Assembly (NCBI GenBank): GCA_000415505.1
Contig: KE354235.1
Location: 1-51,795, forward strand
Length of the DNA: 51,795 nt
Source: Streptomyces afghaniensis 772
GTDB lineage: Bacteria; Actinomycetota; Actinomycetes; Streptomycetales; Streptomycetaceae
Direction of reading: 5' to 3'
Made by a program: the position numbers and the translations under genes. The notes under the pieces are model-generated. The model was not told where the DNA came from. It worked only from the letters and a program-made list of their open reading frames with translations, and searched no databases. Every line of letters begins with the position of its first letter. The first letter of the stretch is position 1. This document shows, piece after piece, positions 50,711 through 51,795 of this stretch.

Positions 50711-51795
50711 TCAGACCGGCTGCGACAGCAGTCCGGCCGCCCGCTCGTCCCGGTGGATCGGGGTGTTCGCGCCGGTGAGCGGCCGCCCCGTGCCTCCGTG
50801 CCGCGCGGCGACGATCTCGGCCGCGATGGACAGGGCGGTCTCCTCGGGCGTACGGGCGCCCAGGTCGAGGCCGATGGGTGACCTGAGCCGGGCCAGCTCG
50901 CGCTCGCTCACGCCCGCTTCCCGAAGCCGCCTGTTGCGGTCCTCATGGGTACGGCGGGAGCCCATGGCGCCGACGTAGGCGACGGGCAGCCGCAGGGCCT
51001 CGGTCAGCAGGGGGATGTCGAACTTGGCGTCGTGGGTGAGTACGCACAGCACCGTCCGCGCGTCCGTGTCCGTGCCCGCCAGGTAGCGGTGGGGCCAGTC
51101 GACGACGATCTCGTCGGCCTCGGGGAAGCGGGTCCTGGTCGCGAAGACCGGGCGGGCGTCGCAGACCGTCACGTGGTAGCCGAGGAACTTTCCCGCCCGT
51201 ACGAGGGCGGCGGCGAAGTCGATCGCACCGAAGACGATCATGCGGGGCGGTGGGACGGCCGACTCGACGAGCAGGGTGAGTCGGCCGGGGCAGTGCGAGC
51301 CGTCCTCGGACACCTCGATCGTGCCGGTGCGGCCGGCCTCCAGCAGGGCGCGGGCCTGGGCGATCACCGTACGGTCCAGGTCGTCGTGGCCGCCGAGGCC
51401 GCCTGCGTGGGTGCCGTCGGGGCGTACGAGCACCGCCCGGCCGAGGAGGCCGGCCGGGCCGTGGACCACCCGGGCGAGCGCGACCGGCTCGCCGTGGGCG
51501 GCGGCCGGCAGTGCGGCGGTCTGGGCCGCATCGCCGGCGTCGTACGGGGTGACCATGATGTCGATGACCCCGCCGCAGGTCAGTCCGACCGCGAAGGCGT
51601 CCTCGTCGCTGTAGCCGAACCGCTCGACCCTGGTCTCCCTGTCCTGGAGGGCCTGGAGGCACAGGTCGTACACCGCGCCCTCCACACAGCCGCCGGAGAC
51701 CGAGCCGATGGCCGTGCCGTCGGCGCAGACGGCCAGGGCGGCGCCGGGAGGGCGCGGGGCGCTGCCGCCGACCGCCACACGGTGGCGACGGCGAA
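50711..51795 (-). CDS. xdhC: XdhC/CoxI-family protein, cut by the window end and apparently frameshifted
   Basis: About 355 residues are visible. The N-terminal XdhC/CoxI domain has SAPRPPGAALAV and GSVSGGCVEGAVYDLC; the C-terminal Rossmann domain starts at IVFGAIDFAAALVRAGKFLGYHVTVCDAR. The family inserts or sulfurates the molybdenum cofactor of xanthine dehydrogenase-type hydroxylases. Upstream of 51776 the expected AVATV continues in another frame, one base short (near 51776-51780), and runs out of the window. Partner hydroxylase genes may lie beyond the edge. Confidence 0.85.
   Translation of the reverse strand, partial: RRRHRVAVGGSAPRPPGAALAVCADGTAIGSVSGGCVEGAVYDLCLQALQDRETRVERFGYSDEDAFAVGLTCGGVIDIMVTPYDAGDAAQTAALPAAAHGEPVALARVVHGPAGLLGRAVLVRPDGTHAGGLGGHDDLDRTVIAQARALLEAGRTGTIEVSEDGSHCPGRLTLLVESAVPPPRMIVFGAIDFAAALVRAGKFLGYHVTVCDARPVFATRTRFPEADEIVVDWPHRYLAGTDTDARTVLCVLTHDAKFDIPLLTEALRLPVAYVGAMGSRRTHEDRNRRLREAGVSERELARLRSPIGLDLGARTPEETALSIAAEIVAARHGGTGRPLTGANTPIHRDERAAGLLSQPV

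Overview
The window is high-GC actinobacterial DNA, almost certainly from a Streptomyces. The evidence is strong third-position GC, GTG starts, 4-bp ATGA/GTGA gene overlaps, leaderless promoters, and families typical of Streptomyces (PAS-GAF-SpoIIE-HATPase phosphatase, SCO6745-type protein, ECF sigma with a SnoaL-like tail, trypco2 protein). No tRNA, rRNA, CRISPR array, prophage or PKS/NRPS cluster was seen.

Layout. 0.2-5 kb: an NADP-dependent reductase, a zinc alcohol dehydrogenase, an ABM-domain protein and a DUF485/ActP-type carboxylate symporter pair. 5-7.5 kb: a large PAS/GAF/PP2C/HATPase sensor phosphatase. 7.6-14.6 kb: a complete branched-chain-type ABC importer operon (livFGHM plus lipoprotein), divergent from a PucR-type and a TetR regulator. 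14.6-19.9 kb: a MarR-controlled MFS / quinone reductase / DJ-1 / aldehyde dehydrogenase detoxification operon. 19.9-31.7 kb: an acyl-CoA catabolic island with thioesterase, APH-like kinase, two SDRs, acyl-CoA dehydrogenase, enoyl-CoA hydratase, TetR, acyl-CoA ligase, HAD hydrolase, thiolase, epoxide-hydrolase-like protein and SCO6745-family protein. 31.9-38.1 kb: an ECF sigma factor, then a trypco2 / trypsin-NACHT-TPR locus resembling a bacterial conflict (immune) system. 38.4-51.8 kb: general stress and housekeeping genes (pirin, TPR, PepSY, peptide deformylase, ABC-F, flavoprotein reductase, thioredoxin, aldehyde dehydrogenase, LacI, TetR, FMN reductase, XdhC), plus a 720-bp non-coding stretch with a tandem repeat and a MITE-like inverted repeat.

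How the genes may work together. The catabolic island has the parts of the ACAD10/ACAD11 and Pseudomonas Lva type of 4-hydroxyacyl-CoA catabolism: acyl-CoA ligase, APH-fold kinase, acyl-CoA dehydrogenase, SDRs, HAD hydrolase, thiolase, and an ActP-type symporter elsewhere in the window. Its two main operons share near-identical promoters with an embedded ATTGAA-N12-TTCAAT-type operator. Half of that motif also lies in the promoter of the local TetR gene. A second operator, GTACCGAC-CA-GTCGGTAC, appears in front of three units up to 30 kb apart (reductase/ADH, symporter, epoxide-hydrolase-like gene). This suggests one peripheral regulon tied to the pathway.

Quality caveat: five genes (MFS transporter, trypsin-NACHT protein, PepSY protein, peptide deformylase, XdhC) each appear broken by a single-nucleotide indel. 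That is more than expected by chance in 52 kb and points either to assembly indels or to recent decay. Reads should be checked before any of these is called a pseudogene.
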